The notes: a model not told the origin generated them from the sequence alone. A stretch of DNA of 64,000 bases from Caulobacteraceae bacterium (GCA_947441065.1 CANESI010000012.1:1-64000); one strand, 5' to 3'. Counted from the first letter of the stretch, positions 18,405-27,004 are shown. A program made the numbers and translations.

Positions 18405-18635
18405 ATGAACGCGTTCGACAGAGACAAGATTTCAAAGGCTGGAGACCCCGCCGTCCTGCATTATGGGGACGGCGAGTTCGTGGTTATGAAGCCCGGTGCC
18501 TTTGTCCTATGCGCGGTGACGGGGCAAAAGATCCCCTTAGAGGCTCTGCGCTATTGGAACCCGATTGCTCAGGAGGCCTATGCCGGTCCTGAGCAGGCCT
18601 TGGTGCGTTGGCAGGCCCTTAATCCGAAAAAATAG
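18405..18635 (+). CDS. DUF2093 domain-containing protein
   Basis: Small 76-residue protein, nearly all of it the DUF2093 domain (AVLHYGDGEFVVMKPG, CAVTGQKIPLEALRYW). The family is restricted mostly to Alphaproteobacteria and its function is unknown. It sits 32 bases after xseA on the same strand, so it may be cotranscribed. Confidence 0.9.
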   Translation: MNAFDRDKISKAGDPAVLHYGDGEFVVMKPGAFVLCAVTGQKIPLEALRYWNPIAQEAYAGPEQALVRWQALNPKK

Positions 18636-18828
18636 CACGATATTCGACGCGAGCCTGTTCGATAGGGTGATAAATTTTTAATCGTTACAGTTGCTCTCTA
18701 CGTTAGACAAAGTGTAACAAAGCAACCTGAATGACGTTGGGCCTCTTTAACCGACAGGCAATAGCTTAGGCCAAATCGCCTTTGCCTCGCTTGAAACGAT
18801 CAAATTGGTCTCTGGAGCCACGGATCAT
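18636..18828 (+). promoter_or_regulatory. Upstream region of the response-regulator gene with inverted repeat
   Basis: 193-base AT-rich gap. It carries an inverted repeat, GTTACA at 18684-18689 and TGTAAC at 18713-18718, with flanking CG/AG bases also partly symmetrical. This may be an operator, but no known factor can be assigned. Confidence 0.3.
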
Positions 18829-19347
18829 ATGAGTGCCAAACTTGGCGCGCTCCGCGTATTGTTGATCGATGACAATGCCAATATGCGCTCGATCATCGCT
18901 GCCATCTTAGAAGGCATCGGCATCAAGGATGTCCGCCACGCCAAGGACGGCGAAATTGGCTTGGGCATTTTGCGCGAGTGGCCTGCCGATATTGCCATTA
19001 TCGACTATCTGATGAGCCCGATTGATGGCTTGGAATTTACCCGTAAGATTCGTCTCGGTCGCGGCGCTTTGAACAACCAACTGCCGATCATTATGGTGAC
19101 CGGTTATGCCGACCGAGACCGGGTTCTGGAAGCGCGCGATGCCGGGGTGACGGAACTGGTGGTCAAGCCCGTGACCGCCAACGCTGTTCTTACGCGGTTA
19201 AATCAGGTGATCTATAAGCCGCGATCCTTTGTCCGAACCGATGACTATTACGGACCAGACCGCAGACGCCGCACCGACATCGCCTATAACGGCCCCTTCA
19301 GGCGCCAAACCGATGTAAACCCCAAAACCAAGGTCGTGCACCTCTAG
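18829..19347 (+). CDS. Single-domain response regulator (CheY-like) with basic tail
   Basis: 172-residue protein starting at ATG 18829; an in-frame TTG at 18805 is less likely. The receiver domain shows the acidic pair (VLLIDDNANM), the phosphoacceptor in IAIIDYLMSP, the Thr in MVTGYADR and the lysine in VVKPV. The C-terminal 45 residues have no output domain but carry a tyrosine/arginine-rich segment (DDYYGPDRRRRTDIAYNGPFRR), a feature of a group of alphaproteobacterial CheY-like proteins. No kinase gene is nearby, so it is an orphan regulator acting by protein contact. Confidence 0.9.
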   Translation: MSAKLGALRVLLIDDNANMRSIIAAILEGIGIKDVRHAKDGEIGLGILREWPADIAIIDYLMSPIDGLEFTRKIRLGRGALNNQLPIIMVTGYADRDRVLEARDAGVTELVVKPVTANAVLTRLNQVIYKPRSFVRTDDYYGPDRRRRTDIAYNGPFRRQTDVNPKTKVVHL

Positions 19348-19352
19348 CGCCT

Positions 19353-20291
19353 TTAGATGGCAGACTTTGAGACGCGCTCGGCCAGATCCGCATAGACCTC
19401 ATTGGGCCAGCGTTTGTGAACCCAGAACCACTCTTCGGGCCGCTCGCGAATGCGCTGTTCCATGAACCGATTGATCAGGCTGACCCCAGCCTCGATATCG
19501 GCAGTACGATCCCCTGTCCGGGGCACGGTGATGGGATCATGCACAACCACCTTGAACCGCGCGCCCTTGGTCCGTTGCACGGACATGGGCTGAAGCACTG
19601 TTCCAAATCGGAGGGCCAGCCTCGTCGGTCCCGGTGCCGTGTGGGCCAGATGGCCAAAGAAGGGCGCCGCGACGCCGCCATTGAACTTTTGATCATTCAT
19701 CAGCGCGACGGACTCGCCGCGCCCCATGGCCTCGAGCAGTTCGCGCGCGCCATCACCGCCCTTGGGTGCGAAAAGCCGCACGCCATAGCGAAACCGGCTC
19801 TTCTTGATTCGATCATCGACATAGGGATTGTTGGCTGCCCGATAGGTCATCTGGCAGGTCACTCCCGAATCAACGATCGCGGCGGGCATGACTTCCCAGT
19901 TGGACAGATGGCCTGAGATAAAGACCACCGGCAGGCGTTCAGCGGCGATCTGATGCAGGCGCTCGACATTGACCACCTCGACGCGGCCCGTGGAGGGCAA
20001 GATCCGGTCCATCAGCGAGAATTCAGCAAAGGCGCGGCCAAAACCATCCCACTGCGCAACCAGAACCCGCTTGCGCTCAGCCTCGGACATGTCGGGAAAG
20101 GCGAGACGCAGATTACGGTCCGCAACCTTATGAGCGCCCGACAAGGGGCCCAGAGCCCGCAACACGGCCCCGCCCATGGCCGAGGCCCAATCGACCGGCA
20201 ACAGGCGAAACAGGGTGGTGAAGATGTCAAAGCCCAGCGCCTCTAAGCGCCAGATCACATCCTGCTGCAGTGAGATTTTCGGGTCGGACAT
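19353..20291 (-). CDS. lpxL: LpxL/HtrB-family lipid A biosynthesis acyltransferase
   Basis: Inner-membrane acyltransferase of about 312 residues that adds a secondary acyl chain to Kdo-lipid A. An N-terminal amphipathic or hydrophobic stretch is followed by the catalytic HX4E motif GHLSNWE near residue 127 and FFGHLAHTAPGPTRLALR near 200. The ATG at 20291 (MSDPKISLQQ) is chosen; the frame runs upstream but that part looks non-coding. Genes for the other acylation and Kdo steps are elsewhere in the window. Which acyl position it serves is not known. Confidence 0.88.
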   Translation of the reverse strand: MSDPKISLQQDVIWRLEALGFDIFTTLFRLLPVDWASAMGGAVLRALGPLSGAHKVADRNLRLAFPDMSEAERKRVLVAQWDGFGRAFAEFSLMDRILPSTGRVEVVNVERLHQIAAERLPVVFISGHLSNWEVMPAAIVDSGVTCQMTYRAANNPYVDDRIKKSRFRYGVRLFAPKGGDGARELLEAMGRGESVALMNDQKFNGGVAAPFFGHLAHTAPGPTRLALRFGTVLQPMSVQRTKGARFKVVVHDPITVPRTGDRTADIEAGVSLINRFMEQRIRERPEEWFWVHKRWPNEVYADLAERVSKSAI

Positions 20292-20424
20292 GACCCTGTT
20301 TAGTCCGCCAAGGCCGGTCCTTGCAACGGACAGCTTTCGCCTATCGGGAGATCGGCACGCGCCTTGCGGGGGAAACCCCTGACTGTCCCGCTTTGAGACA
20401 GTCGCACGGACAGGGCATATCCTC

Positions 20425-20799
20425 ATGATCGGCGACATTGATCAGCATCTCGGCAATCGCGTTCGACGCCGCAGACGTCTTCTCGGCCTCACTCAGTTGC
20501 AATTGGCTGAAAAGGTCGGCGTCCGTTTTCAGCAGGTCCAGAAATACGAATGCGGTGCCAACCGCATGTCGGCCTCTCGCGTCTGGCAGTTGGCCTTGGC
20601 GCTGGAGGTGCCGGTCGCCTATTTTTATGACGGACTATCCGATGGGGCCGAGCCCGCGTCAGAGCACGAGCGCCAAGACATGTTCGCTCAGAAAGAAACA
20701 TTAGACCTGATCAAGGCCTATTACGACCTTGATGAACGTCCGCGCCGGCACCTGCTGGATCTGGCCAAATCCCTAAATAGCGACTTAGAGCCAATCTGA
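20425..20799 (+). CDS. Xre-family helix-turn-helix transcriptional regulator
   Basis: 124-residue DNA-binding protein with an HTH_3 domain at about residues 10-65 (RRRRRLLGLTQLQLAEKVGV, QQVQKYECGANRMSASRVW). The C-terminal helical tail (ETLDLIKAYYDL) is of the type common in Caulobacterales and Rhizobiales paralogue families. It is divergent from lpxL with a 133-base gap. Targets are unknown. Confidence 0.92.
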   Translation: MIGDIDQHLGNRVRRRRRLLGLTQLQLAEKVGVRFQQVQKYECGANRMSASRVWQLALALEVPVAYFYDGLSDGAEPASEHERQDMFAQKETLDLIKAYYDLDERPRRHLLDLAKSLNSDLEPI

Positions 20800-20845
20800 G
20801 CGATCTGGCTTTTCAAGGTTCCGGCGTCAGGCTAAGCCATAGTCC

Positions 20846-21676
20846 ATGAGCACCCTGACCCATGATCGTCTCCAGTCCCTTGAGGACTTCATCCTTCGCC
20901 TGAACGCCGAGGCGGCGCAGGTGATCTTGCCCCTGTTCCGCGCCGACCACGGGCTAGAGAACAAGGCCTCTCACGGGGCCTTCGATCCGGTGACCGCCGC
21001 CGACAAGGGGGCTGAGGCTGCGATCCGGCAACTGATTTCCAAGACCTTCCCAGACCACGGCGTGATCGGTGAGGAATATGGCGAAGATCGTCCCGATGCG
21101 GAATTTGTCTGGGTTCTAGACCCCGTCGATGGCACCCGCGCCTTTGTGGCGGGCCTGCCGGTTTGGACGACCCTCATCGGCCTGCGCTATCAAGGCGCAC
21201 CGGTCCTTGGCCTGATTGGCCAGGCCTATCTGGACGAGGCCTTTGTCGGGTCCAAGGCCCTCGGTTCGCGGCTCATTCGAGGCGACTCATCGGTGCCGCT
21301 CAAGGTCCGGGCCTGCCCGCAACTGAGCGATGCCATCATTGCCACCACCGATCCGGGTCTGTTTGACGCTCACGAGGCCGCCGCTTGGACCGATGTCCGC
21401 GCCAAGTCTCGGCTGGCCCGGTTCGGCTGCGATGCCTATGCCTATGCCATGGTCGCTCTGGGCAAGATGGACATGGTCCTCGAGACCGGCCTGAAGAGCT
21501 GGGACATTGAGGCGGCTATACCGGTGATCGAAGGGGCTGGCGGTATTGTATCAGATTGGCACGGTCGCCCGATCAGTGCGACGCCCGCTCTGGCCGGTGG
21601 GCAGATGGCGATTGCCGGAGATCAGGCCTGCCTCGAACAGGCTCTGGCCTGCCTGACTAGGGCCGCTAAGGGCTAG
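20846..21676 (+). CDS. hisN: Histidinol-phosphatase HisN (inositol monophosphatase family)
   Basis: 276-residue IMPase-fold phosphatase, likely dephosphorylating histidinol-phosphate in histidine synthesis. Metal-binding motifs are GEEYG (75-79), DPVDGTR (92-98) and WDIEAAIPVIEGAGG near residue 220. The HisN assignment fits alphaproteobacterial homologues, but inositol-phosphate activity cannot be excluded. Its stop codon overlaps by 4 bases the stop of the convergent hydrolase gene. Confidence 0.85.
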   Translation: MSTLTHDRLQSLEDFILRLNAEAAQVILPLFRADHGLENKASHGAFDPVTAADKGAEAAIRQLISKTFPDHGVIGEEYGEDRPDAEFVWVLDPVDGTRAFVAGLPVWTTLIGLRYQGAPVLGLIGQAYLDEAFVGSKALGSRLIRGDSSVPLKVRACPQLSDAIIATTDPGLFDAHEAAAWTDVRAKSRLARFGCDAYAYAMVALGKMDMVLETGLKSWDIEAAIPVIEGAGGIVSDWHGRPISATPALAGGQMAIAGDQACLEQALACLTRAAKG

Positions 21677-22629
21677 GGCGCGACCTCGGCGGCGAGCGCG
21701 TCGAAGGCCTGCCAGAAGGGCGCGCGCAGGGCGTCGGTTTCCATCAAGATTTCGTGGAACGCGCCCTCGACCATCTGGTGACGACCTTTGGGCATGCGCG
21801 CGGTAACCACCGCCTGTTCGGCATTATCAACCAAGACTTCCGCGCCCGCGCCCAAGACAATCACCGGAATGCTGATCTGTGTGACCGCCTCATTCTTGGC
21901 CAGCCAATCACAGGCCTGAAAGGCAAATTTCAGCCAACTCCAGGTCGGTGAGCCAAGGGCCAGATCTGGACAGGCCGTGATCTGAGCAAAGGCCCGATCA
22001 AAGCGGCTCTGATCATGGGTCAGGGCATTGTTGGCGAAATCATAGGCAAAGGGCTTGCCCGGATCACCCAGCACATAGTCGTCGCCCTTGCCCAGCAGAA
22101 CCATGGCTTGCGCCAGCAGTCGCGTGACCGCCTTGGGCCGACCGCCGGTATTGAGACCAAACATCGGGGCAGACAGGATCGCCGCGCTAAAGCGGTGCTC
22201 ACCATGGCCAAGCGCGAGTGCGGTTAAACAGCCGCCCATCGAGTGGCCCATCGCGATCCAAGGCTTGGGCAGGCGGGTTTCAAAGGCTGAGAGTAGGGCT
22301 TGATAATCGTCTAGGAAGGGTTGGGTCCCCTCAGCATGGCCCTTGAGACGGTCGGGCAGCATGCGATGCGACAGGCCTTGACCGCGCCAGTCGTGAACCA
22401 GAACCACAAAGCCCCTGGCCTGCAGGTCTGAGACCACTTCAAAATATTTCTCGATCGCTTCGGTTCGGCCGGGGCTGAGCACCACAGACCCTCGGACCTT
22501 TGCTGGGTCCTTAGACGCAAACAGAGCGGCACGCAGACGCGCACCGCCCTGTCCGGTGAACCATTCCGCCGCGCCGCCCGTCGGAACGGTTGCCTGAGGT
22601 AAATCAAGCAGGGGCGCAGCGGCGGTCAA
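21673..22629 (-). CDS. Alpha/beta hydrolase (lysophospholipase/monoacylglycerol lipase type)
   Basis: 318-residue serine hydrolase of the Hydrolase_4 type. The nucleophile elbow GHSMGG is near residue 128, preceded by VVLSPGRTEAIEKYFEV and VHDWRGQGLSHR, as in monoacylglycerol lipases and PldB. A catalytic His is likely in GAFHEIL near the C-terminus. The start is TTG at 22629, only 4 bases after the stop of the SCP2 gene, so translation is probably coupled. Role in lipid turnover is inferred. Confidence 0.88.
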   Translation of the reverse strand: MTAAAPLLDLPQATVPTGGAAEWFTGQGGARLRAALFASKDPAKVRGSVVLSPGRTEAIEKYFEVVSDLQARGFVVLVHDWRGQGLSHRMLPDRLKGHAEGTQPFLDDYQALLSAFETRLPKPWIAMGHSMGGCLTALALGHGEHRFSAAILSAPMFGLNTGGRPKAVTRLLAQAMVLLGKGDDYVLGDPGKPFAYDFANNALTHDQSRFDRAFAQITACPDLALGSPTWSWLKFAFQACDWLAKNEAVTQISIPVIVLGAGAEVLVDNAEQAVVTARMPKGRHQMVEGAFHEILMETDALRAPFWQAFDALAAEVAP

Positions 22630-22633
22630 ATCT

Positions 22634-22936
22634 TTAGCCCCGGGCCTTAGCCATGATGGGCTGAAGCTTCATGGCCACGGACATGTCGCCATTGACCTTA
22701 ATCTTGCCCTGCATGAAGGCCATGGTGGGGTCGAGCTTGCCATCGGCCATCGACTGGAAATCGTCAAAGGCGATGACGATGGTGCAGTCAGCAGGCTTGT
22801 CGTCGTTGGTCACAGAGCCACCATCGATGTGGATGAAGCCGTCACCCTTGAAGTCGAACTTCAACGTCTTGCCGAGGCCGGAATCTTCGCCCACAGCGCC
22901 AGCCATAACGGCGGTGATTTCTTGCAGCGTAGCCAT
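22634..22936 (-). CDS. SCP2 sterol-binding domain protein
   Basis: 100-residue single-domain SCP2 protein, a small lipid or acyl-CoA binding fold. Starts at ATG 22936 with AGGAG 11 bases upstream; the frame extends further but without support. Conserved features are GLGKTLKFDFKGDG, ADCTIVIAFDDF and FMQGKIKVNGDMSVAMKL. It is followed directly by the lipase-like hydrolase, suggesting a shared lipid-related role. Confidence 0.92.
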   Translation of the reverse strand: MATLQEITAVMAGAVGEDSGLGKTLKFDFKGDGFIHIDGGSVTNDDKPADCTIVIAFDDFQSMADGKLDPTMAFMQGKIKVNGDMSVAMKLQPIMAKARG

Positions 22937-23074
22937 TTTACGCAGTCTCCTGAAGGTGCGCCGTTGCTTGCGCAGATGAAATTTCAGCCGGAAAACAATT
23001 GTCTGGCCGAGCGCCAATTTGCCGACAGAACCTCCAGAAGTAAACACCGTAAAGACGCGAAATTTCGGTCATTT

Positions 23075-23962
23075 TTAAGGTTTAGGGGGCTTGCGAAACC
23101 GCAAAGTCATCCTATCGCTTTCGCCAATGACATCGAAGGTCGTGTGATCAAAGCGAGGATCGGGTGCCTGCCCCCGCGCTGAGGACCGGCGCACAGGCGG
23201 CAAGGTCCAGACACCGAAGGGATGATCGGTATCGTCCAAAGGATTGGCATTGATCTGGCTTGCCTCTTCGAAAACGAAGCCCGCCTCCTTGGCCAGTTGC
23301 TTGACATAGGCCTCTTGGACATAGCCGTCAGAGGCTAGGGCATCTTGAACGCGATCGGGCTTGGCACGGTGCTCTTCCACGCCAAGAACACCGCCGGGCT
23401 TGAGGGTGGCATAGGCTGATGCAAAGGCCTTTTCGGCGACCCCGGCCGACATCCAATTGTGCAGATTGCGCAAAAACAGCACCAGATCGGCCTTGCCATC
23501 GGGCGCGACCGGCCCGGACCTTGGCCCAAAGCTCGTGATCTTCACGGCGCGATAGAGTTGGGGCGAGGATTTGATCTTGCTGGCAAACTGTTCCTCGACC
23601 TCTGAGAGGGAAGGATCTTGCGCACCGGCCTCAAGACCGGCCGCATAGAGGGTGCCGCGATTTTGGGTCAGGTAGGGACCCAAAATGTCGGTATACCAAC
23701 CCGCTCCGGGCCAGAACTCGACCACCGTCATGCCCGGTTTCAGACCCCAGAAGGTCAGGGTCTGAATAGGACGGCGCCAACGGTCGCGGGCCTTGTCCTG
23801 CGCAGGTCGCCAATCGCCCGCGACGGCCCAGGCCAGACTGCCCACCTTGTTTGCGGCCTTCGGTTGATCCGCCGCCTTGTCGTCTTTAACCCCTTTGCGG
23901 TCACAGGCACTCAGGACAAAAAGGGCCGCAGCCGATGTGAGAAAGAGCCGACGCGAGGTCAA
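23075..23962 (-). CDS. Exported methyltransferase-like lipoprotein
   Basis: 295-residue class I SAM-methyltransferase fold protein (COG4798-like) with a lipoprotein signal: VLSAC with C20 as the lipidated residue. The SAM-binding region reads MTVVEFWPGAGWYTDILGP near residue 95, a variant of motif I; later segments include DLVLFLRNLHNW and LKPGGVLGVEEHR. The C-terminus ends with HPFGVWTLPPVRRS and MTLRFRKP. It is a tandem paralogue of the next gene upstream (23975-24847; 12-base gap), sharing the same motifs. Substrate is unknown, and export is puzzling because SAM is cytoplasmic. Confidence 0.85.
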   Translation of the reverse strand: MTSRRLFLTSAAALFVLSACDRKGVKDDKAADQPKAANKVGSLAWAVAGDWRPAQDKARDRWRRPIQTLTFWGLKPGMTVVEFWPGAGWYTDILGPYLTQNRGTLYAAGLEAGAQDPSLSEVEEQFASKIKSSPQLYRAVKITSFGPRSGPVAPDGKADLVLFLRNLHNWMSAGVAEKAFASAYATLKPGGVLGVEEHRAKPDRVQDALASDGYVQEAYVKQLAKEAGFVFEEASQINANPLDDTDHPFGVWTLPPVRRSSARGQAPDPRFDHTTFDVIGESDRMTLRFRKPPKP

Positions 23963-23974
23963 GCTGAGCGGGTC

Positions 23975-24847
23975 CTAGCGCGGCTTACGGAAACGCAAGG
24001 TCATCCGGTCGCTCTCGCCAATAGCATCATATTTCAGGCGATCAAAAGCCGGGTTGGCAGGCTGCCCTGCAGGAGCCGATCGCCGTGAGGGCGCCAAGGT
24101 CCAGACGCCGAAGGGATGGTCCTTGGTGTCCTTGGGATTGGCATTGAGCTCAGAGCGCGCCTCCAAAACAAATCCAGCTTTCTTGGCTGCGTAAATGACA
24201 GAGGCTTCTGACATATAGCCATCCCGGGCCTCTGGAGCCATCGGCCGAGGATCGGATCGGTGCTCTTCAATGGCCAAGATGCCGCCGGGCTTAAGGGCGG
24301 CGAAGGCATCATTGAGGGTCTTGTCTAACCGGCCGGGCGCCCAGAGTAGGTTGTGAATATTGCGCGTGGTCAAGAACAGATCCACCGTTCCTGCAGGCGC
24401 AAGGGGGCCGGAGGTTGCGCCATAGTTGGTCGGCTCAACCGTGCCATAGAGCTTGGTATCGGCATATTTGGCCAGAAAATCAGCCCGGCCCTTGCGTGCG
24501 GCTTCAGAGACGGTTGGGCTCGAAATATCGGCCAATCCAACGATGTAACGCCCTCCGGTCGCCTTCGCATAGGGGGCCAAGATTTCGGTCCAGTAGCCCG
24601 CGCCGGGCATGATTTCCACCACGGTTTGGCCCGGCTTCACACCCCAGAAGGTTAGGCTTTCGAGCGGGTGACGCGCGCCATCCCGGGCCACATCCTGTGC
24701 AGGACGAGACGCGCGCGATACGGCCTCGATCAAGGCGGCATCCTTGGTGGGTTTGGCAGGCGCAGCCGCGACGGGCGCGCTGGCTAAGGCGGCGACCGCA
24801 ACAAGAGACAGACCGAACCGTACCAGCGCAGATGTTGACGTCTTCAT
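23975..24847 (-). CDS. Exported class I methyltransferase-like protein
   Basis: 290-residue protein with a cleavable signal peptide (VAALASAPVAAAPA) and a methyltransferase fold. Motif I is TVVEIMPGAGYWTEILAP near residue 78. Other segments are DLFLTTRNIHNLLW and LKPGGILAIEEHR, and the C-terminus shows HPFGVWTLAPSRRS and RMTLRFRK. It is the first of a two-gene minus-strand set with its paralogue at 23075-23962. COG4798 proteins are annotated as predicted methyltransferases without known substrate. Confidence 0.86.
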   Translation of the reverse strand: MKTSTSALVRFGLSLVAVAALASAPVAAAPAKPTKDAALIEAVSRASRPAQDVARDGARHPLESLTFWGVKPGQTVVEIMPGAGYWTEILAPYAKATGGRYIVGLADISSPTVSEAARKGRADFLAKYADTKLYGTVEPTNYGATSGPLAPAGTVDLFLTTRNIHNLLWAPGRLDKTLNDAFAALKPGGILAIEEHRSDPRPMAPEARDGYMSEASVIYAAKKAGFVLEARSELNANPKDTKDHPFGVWTLAPSRRSAPAGQPANPAFDRLKYDAIGESDRMTLRFRKPR

Positions 24848-24962
24848 GGATCAAAACCCCAAGGGCCAAAGGAAGGGGCGAACCTGACCGCTCCAGCCGA
24901 TTAGCGCAACCCCGTTCGTGCCGCCTCTCTAAACTGTGAGAACCGGCCAAAATGGCGCACCC

Positions 24963-24990
24963 CTTGCACCGCCCATTTTGATCCCCACCT
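24963..24990 (+). promoter_or_regulatory. Candidate RpoH (sigma-32) heat-shock promoter
   Basis: CTTGCA (24963-24968), a 14-base spacer and CCCCACCTAT (24983-24992) resemble the sigma-32 consensus CTTGAA-N13/14-CCCCATNT. It lies about 115 bases upstream of the hsp20 start, leaving a long leader. The rest of the gap 24848-25106 shows nothing else recognisable. Confidence 0.45.
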
Positions 24991-25106
24991 ATCATTCGAA
25001 GGCGCTGGATAACCGGGCCTTTCAGGATCAATGCGGGGCCCATTTGGGACTGTGTGATGGCCTGCCCACGAACCACAACCTTGCTTAAGCCAAGAAGGAT
25101 GTTGCT

Positions 25107-25565
25107 ATGCGTACGACAGATTTTTCCCCGCTCTATCGCTCTGTGGTCGGCTTTGACCGTTTGGCCCAACTGCTCGAATCCGCTGCGGCCACCGAAGGCC
25201 CGACCGGCTATCCGCCCTACAATATCGAGCGAACCGACGAGAACGCCTACCGGATTGAGATTGCGGTTGCAGGCTTTTCACCCGACGACCTAACCATCGA
25301 GGTCAAAGAGAACCTGCTCACCGTCCAAGGCCGCAAGCCCGCCAGCGAAGAGACCAAGCGCTATCTGCATCGCGGCCTCGCCGCCCGCAGTTTTGAACGC
25401 CGGTTCCAACTGGCTGACTATGTGGTCGTCACCGAAGCGGGCCTGGCCAACGGTCTGCTCTCTGTCTCGCTAAAGCGGGAGCTTCCTGAGCAGCTCAAGA
25501 CCCGGCGTATTGAAATTACGACCTCAGCAGGCCCCCTGATTGAGACCACGGCCCAAGCCGCCTAA
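25107..25565 (+). CDS. Small heat-shock protein Hsp20 (IbpA type)
   Basis: 152-residue alpha-crystallin domain chaperone that holds unfolding proteins. The start is clear: AAGGA 7 bases before the ATG. It has the class A N-terminus (FSPLYRSVVGFDRL), GYPPYNIERTDENAYRIEIA and the crystallin core FSPDDLTIEVKENLLTVQG, ending with GLLSVSLKRELPE. A sigma-32-like promoter precedes it. A second Hsp20 of a different subtype is at 47081-47509. Confidence 0.95.
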   Translation: MRTTDFSPLYRSVVGFDRLAQLLESAAATEGPTGYPPYNIERTDENAYRIEIAVAGFSPDDLTIEVKENLLTVQGRKPASEETKRYLHRGLAARSFERRFQLADYVVVTEAGLANGLLSVSLKRELPEQLKTRRIEITTSAGPLIETTAQAA

Positions 25566-25589
25566 TCCCCTCCCTAGGCGCTTGGTATA

Positions 25590-25640
25590 GCCCCTGCCCG
25601 CTACGTCCTTCCCCCCGAGGACGCAGAAGGGCGGGGGTTT
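25590..25640. terminator. Probable bidirectional terminator between hsp20 and the RibD-like gene
   Basis: GC-rich inverted repeat (GCCCCTGCCC at 25590-25599 with GGGCGGGGGT at 25629-25638), followed by TTTCTATTTTT. It lies between convergent genes. Confidence 0.6.
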
Positions 25641-25653
25641 CTATTTTTGCAGC

Positions 25654-26286
25654 CTACGAAATGGCCAAGAGACCTGCCCGCGAAAGCTCCCAGGCCAGTG
25701 GCCCACCCCTTGGGGTCCAGAGGCGCGTATAGCCTGCATCTCCATAACGCAGCAGGGCTGCGGATAGGCCCTCACCCGCCTTGGGTTCAAACAGGGCGTC
25801 GAACTGATCCCCATGATCTGAGGCCTCGACCAGCGGCTTACCCGTCGCCAGACGATGGACAAAGCCCGCGCACAGGATCCTCGCCTCGTCGGCCATGAGA
25901 CCGGTTTCAAAGGGAAGCCCCGCCTCACGCAGGCGCTCTAAGCCTTGGCCCGAAGCAAAGGGTGATGGGTCTTCGCAGGCGATCACCACCCGCACCACGC
26001 CTGATCCAGCTAGGCGTTCTGCGCAAGAGGCATGGCCCGAAGACCTTGCCCCACAAGGCTCCAAGGTTACATAGGCCGTCGCGCCAATCGCCCGATCGCC
26101 TAAGGCCGCGAGGGCCTGTTCTTCGGCATGGGGCCGCCCACCCGGGGCTGTCGCTGCCTCGGCCAGGATCTCCCCATCCTTGGCAATGACGCAGCCGACT
26201 GAAGGGTTCGGCCAGGTCGTGCCAAGATTGGCCATCGCGATTGCAATGGCCCGGCGCATCAGCAGGATGTCGCCGGTGCTGAACAT
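25654..26286 (-). CDS. RibD-like cytidine/deoxycytidylate deaminase domain protein (no reductase domain)
   Basis: 210-residue protein whose first 145 residues match the deaminase half of RibD: GTTWPNPSVGCVIAKDGEI, zinc-binding GGRPHAEEQAL and EPCGARSSGHASCAERL. Bifunctional RibD is about 360 residues with a C-terminal reductase. Here only about 65 residues follow and they do not resemble the reductase. ATG 26286 is 4 bases after the gpmA stop, so it is cotranscribed with gpmA. It may be a riboflavin deaminase with the reductase elsewhere, or a diverged deaminase. Confidence 0.82.
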   Translation of the reverse strand: MFSTGDILLMRRAIAIAMANLGTTWPNPSVGCVIAKDGEILAEAATAPGGRPHAEEQALAALGDRAIGATAYVTLEPCGARSSGHASCAERLAGSGVVRVVIACEDPSPFASGQGLERLREAGLPFETGLMADEARILCAGFVHRLATGKPLVEASDHGDQFDALFEPKAGEGLSAALLRYGDAGYTRLWTPRGGPLAWELSRAGLLAIS

Positions 26287-26290
26287 CGGG

Positions 26291-27004
26291 TTAGGCGCGC
26301 TTTGGCAGGGACTGGGCGCGGGCCTCATCGAGATAGCGCGCCGACACTGGCTTGAGGTCCGCGTCCAGATCGATCAGCAAAGGATTGCCGGTCGGGATCT
26401 CGACCTCGGTGATTTCGCCATCGGGCACGGCGAACAGATGCTTGACGATGGCCCGAAGGCTATTGCCATGGGCGGCCACCAGAACCGTTTTGTCGGCCTT
26501 TAGCTGCGGTGCGATATCGGACTGCCAGTAGGGCAAAACCCGGTCCAGCGTCGTCTTCAGGCTTTCGGTGTCGGGAATGGTGATACCGGCATAGCGGCGG
26601 TCCTTACTGAAATCATAGGTCCCGCCGGGGGCCAAGGGCGGCGGCGGGACATCATAGGACCGGCGCCAAACCAAGACCTGGGCCTCACCATGCACTTGCG
26701 CGGTCTCGGCCTTATTCAAACCGGTCAGCCCGCCATAGTGGCGCTCATTCAAGCGCCAGTCCTTGGTCAAGGGCACCCAGGCCTGACCCGCCGCTTCGAG
26801 GGCCAGACAGGCCGTGCGGATGGCACGGGTTTGAACTGAGGTGTAGGCAAGGTCAAAGGCAACGCCTGCCGTAGCCAAGAGATCGCCAGACCGGCGCGCT
26901 TGAGCCTCGCCCTCGGCGGTCAAGTCGACATCGACCCATCCGGTGAAACGATACTCCAGATTCCACTGGCTTTGGCCGTGACGAACGAGGGCGAGGGTGG
27001 GCAT
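26291..27004 (-). CDS. gpmA: 2,3-bisphosphoglycerate-dependent phosphoglycerate mutase GpmA
   Basis: Glycolytic enzyme interconverting 3- and 2-phosphoglycerate; 237 residues. The histidine phosphatase motif [10 protein letters not shown] is at residues 6-15. [15 protein letters not shown] near 90 and [10 protein letters not shown] near 180 are family signatures. First gene of a two-gene minus-strand unit with the RibD-like deaminase. Confidence 0.95.
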   Translation of the reverse strand: MPTLALVRHGQSQWNLEYRFTGWVDVDLTAEGEAQARRSGDLLATAGVAFDLAYTSVQTRAIRTACLALEAAGQAWVPLTKDWRLNERHYGGLTGLNKAETAQVHGEAQVLVWRRSYDVPPPPLAPGGTYDFSKDRRYAGITIPDTESLKTTLDRVLPYWQSDIAPQLKADKTVLVAAHGNSLRAIVKHLFAVPDGEITEVEIPTGNPLLIDLDADLKPVSARYLDEARAQSLPKRA

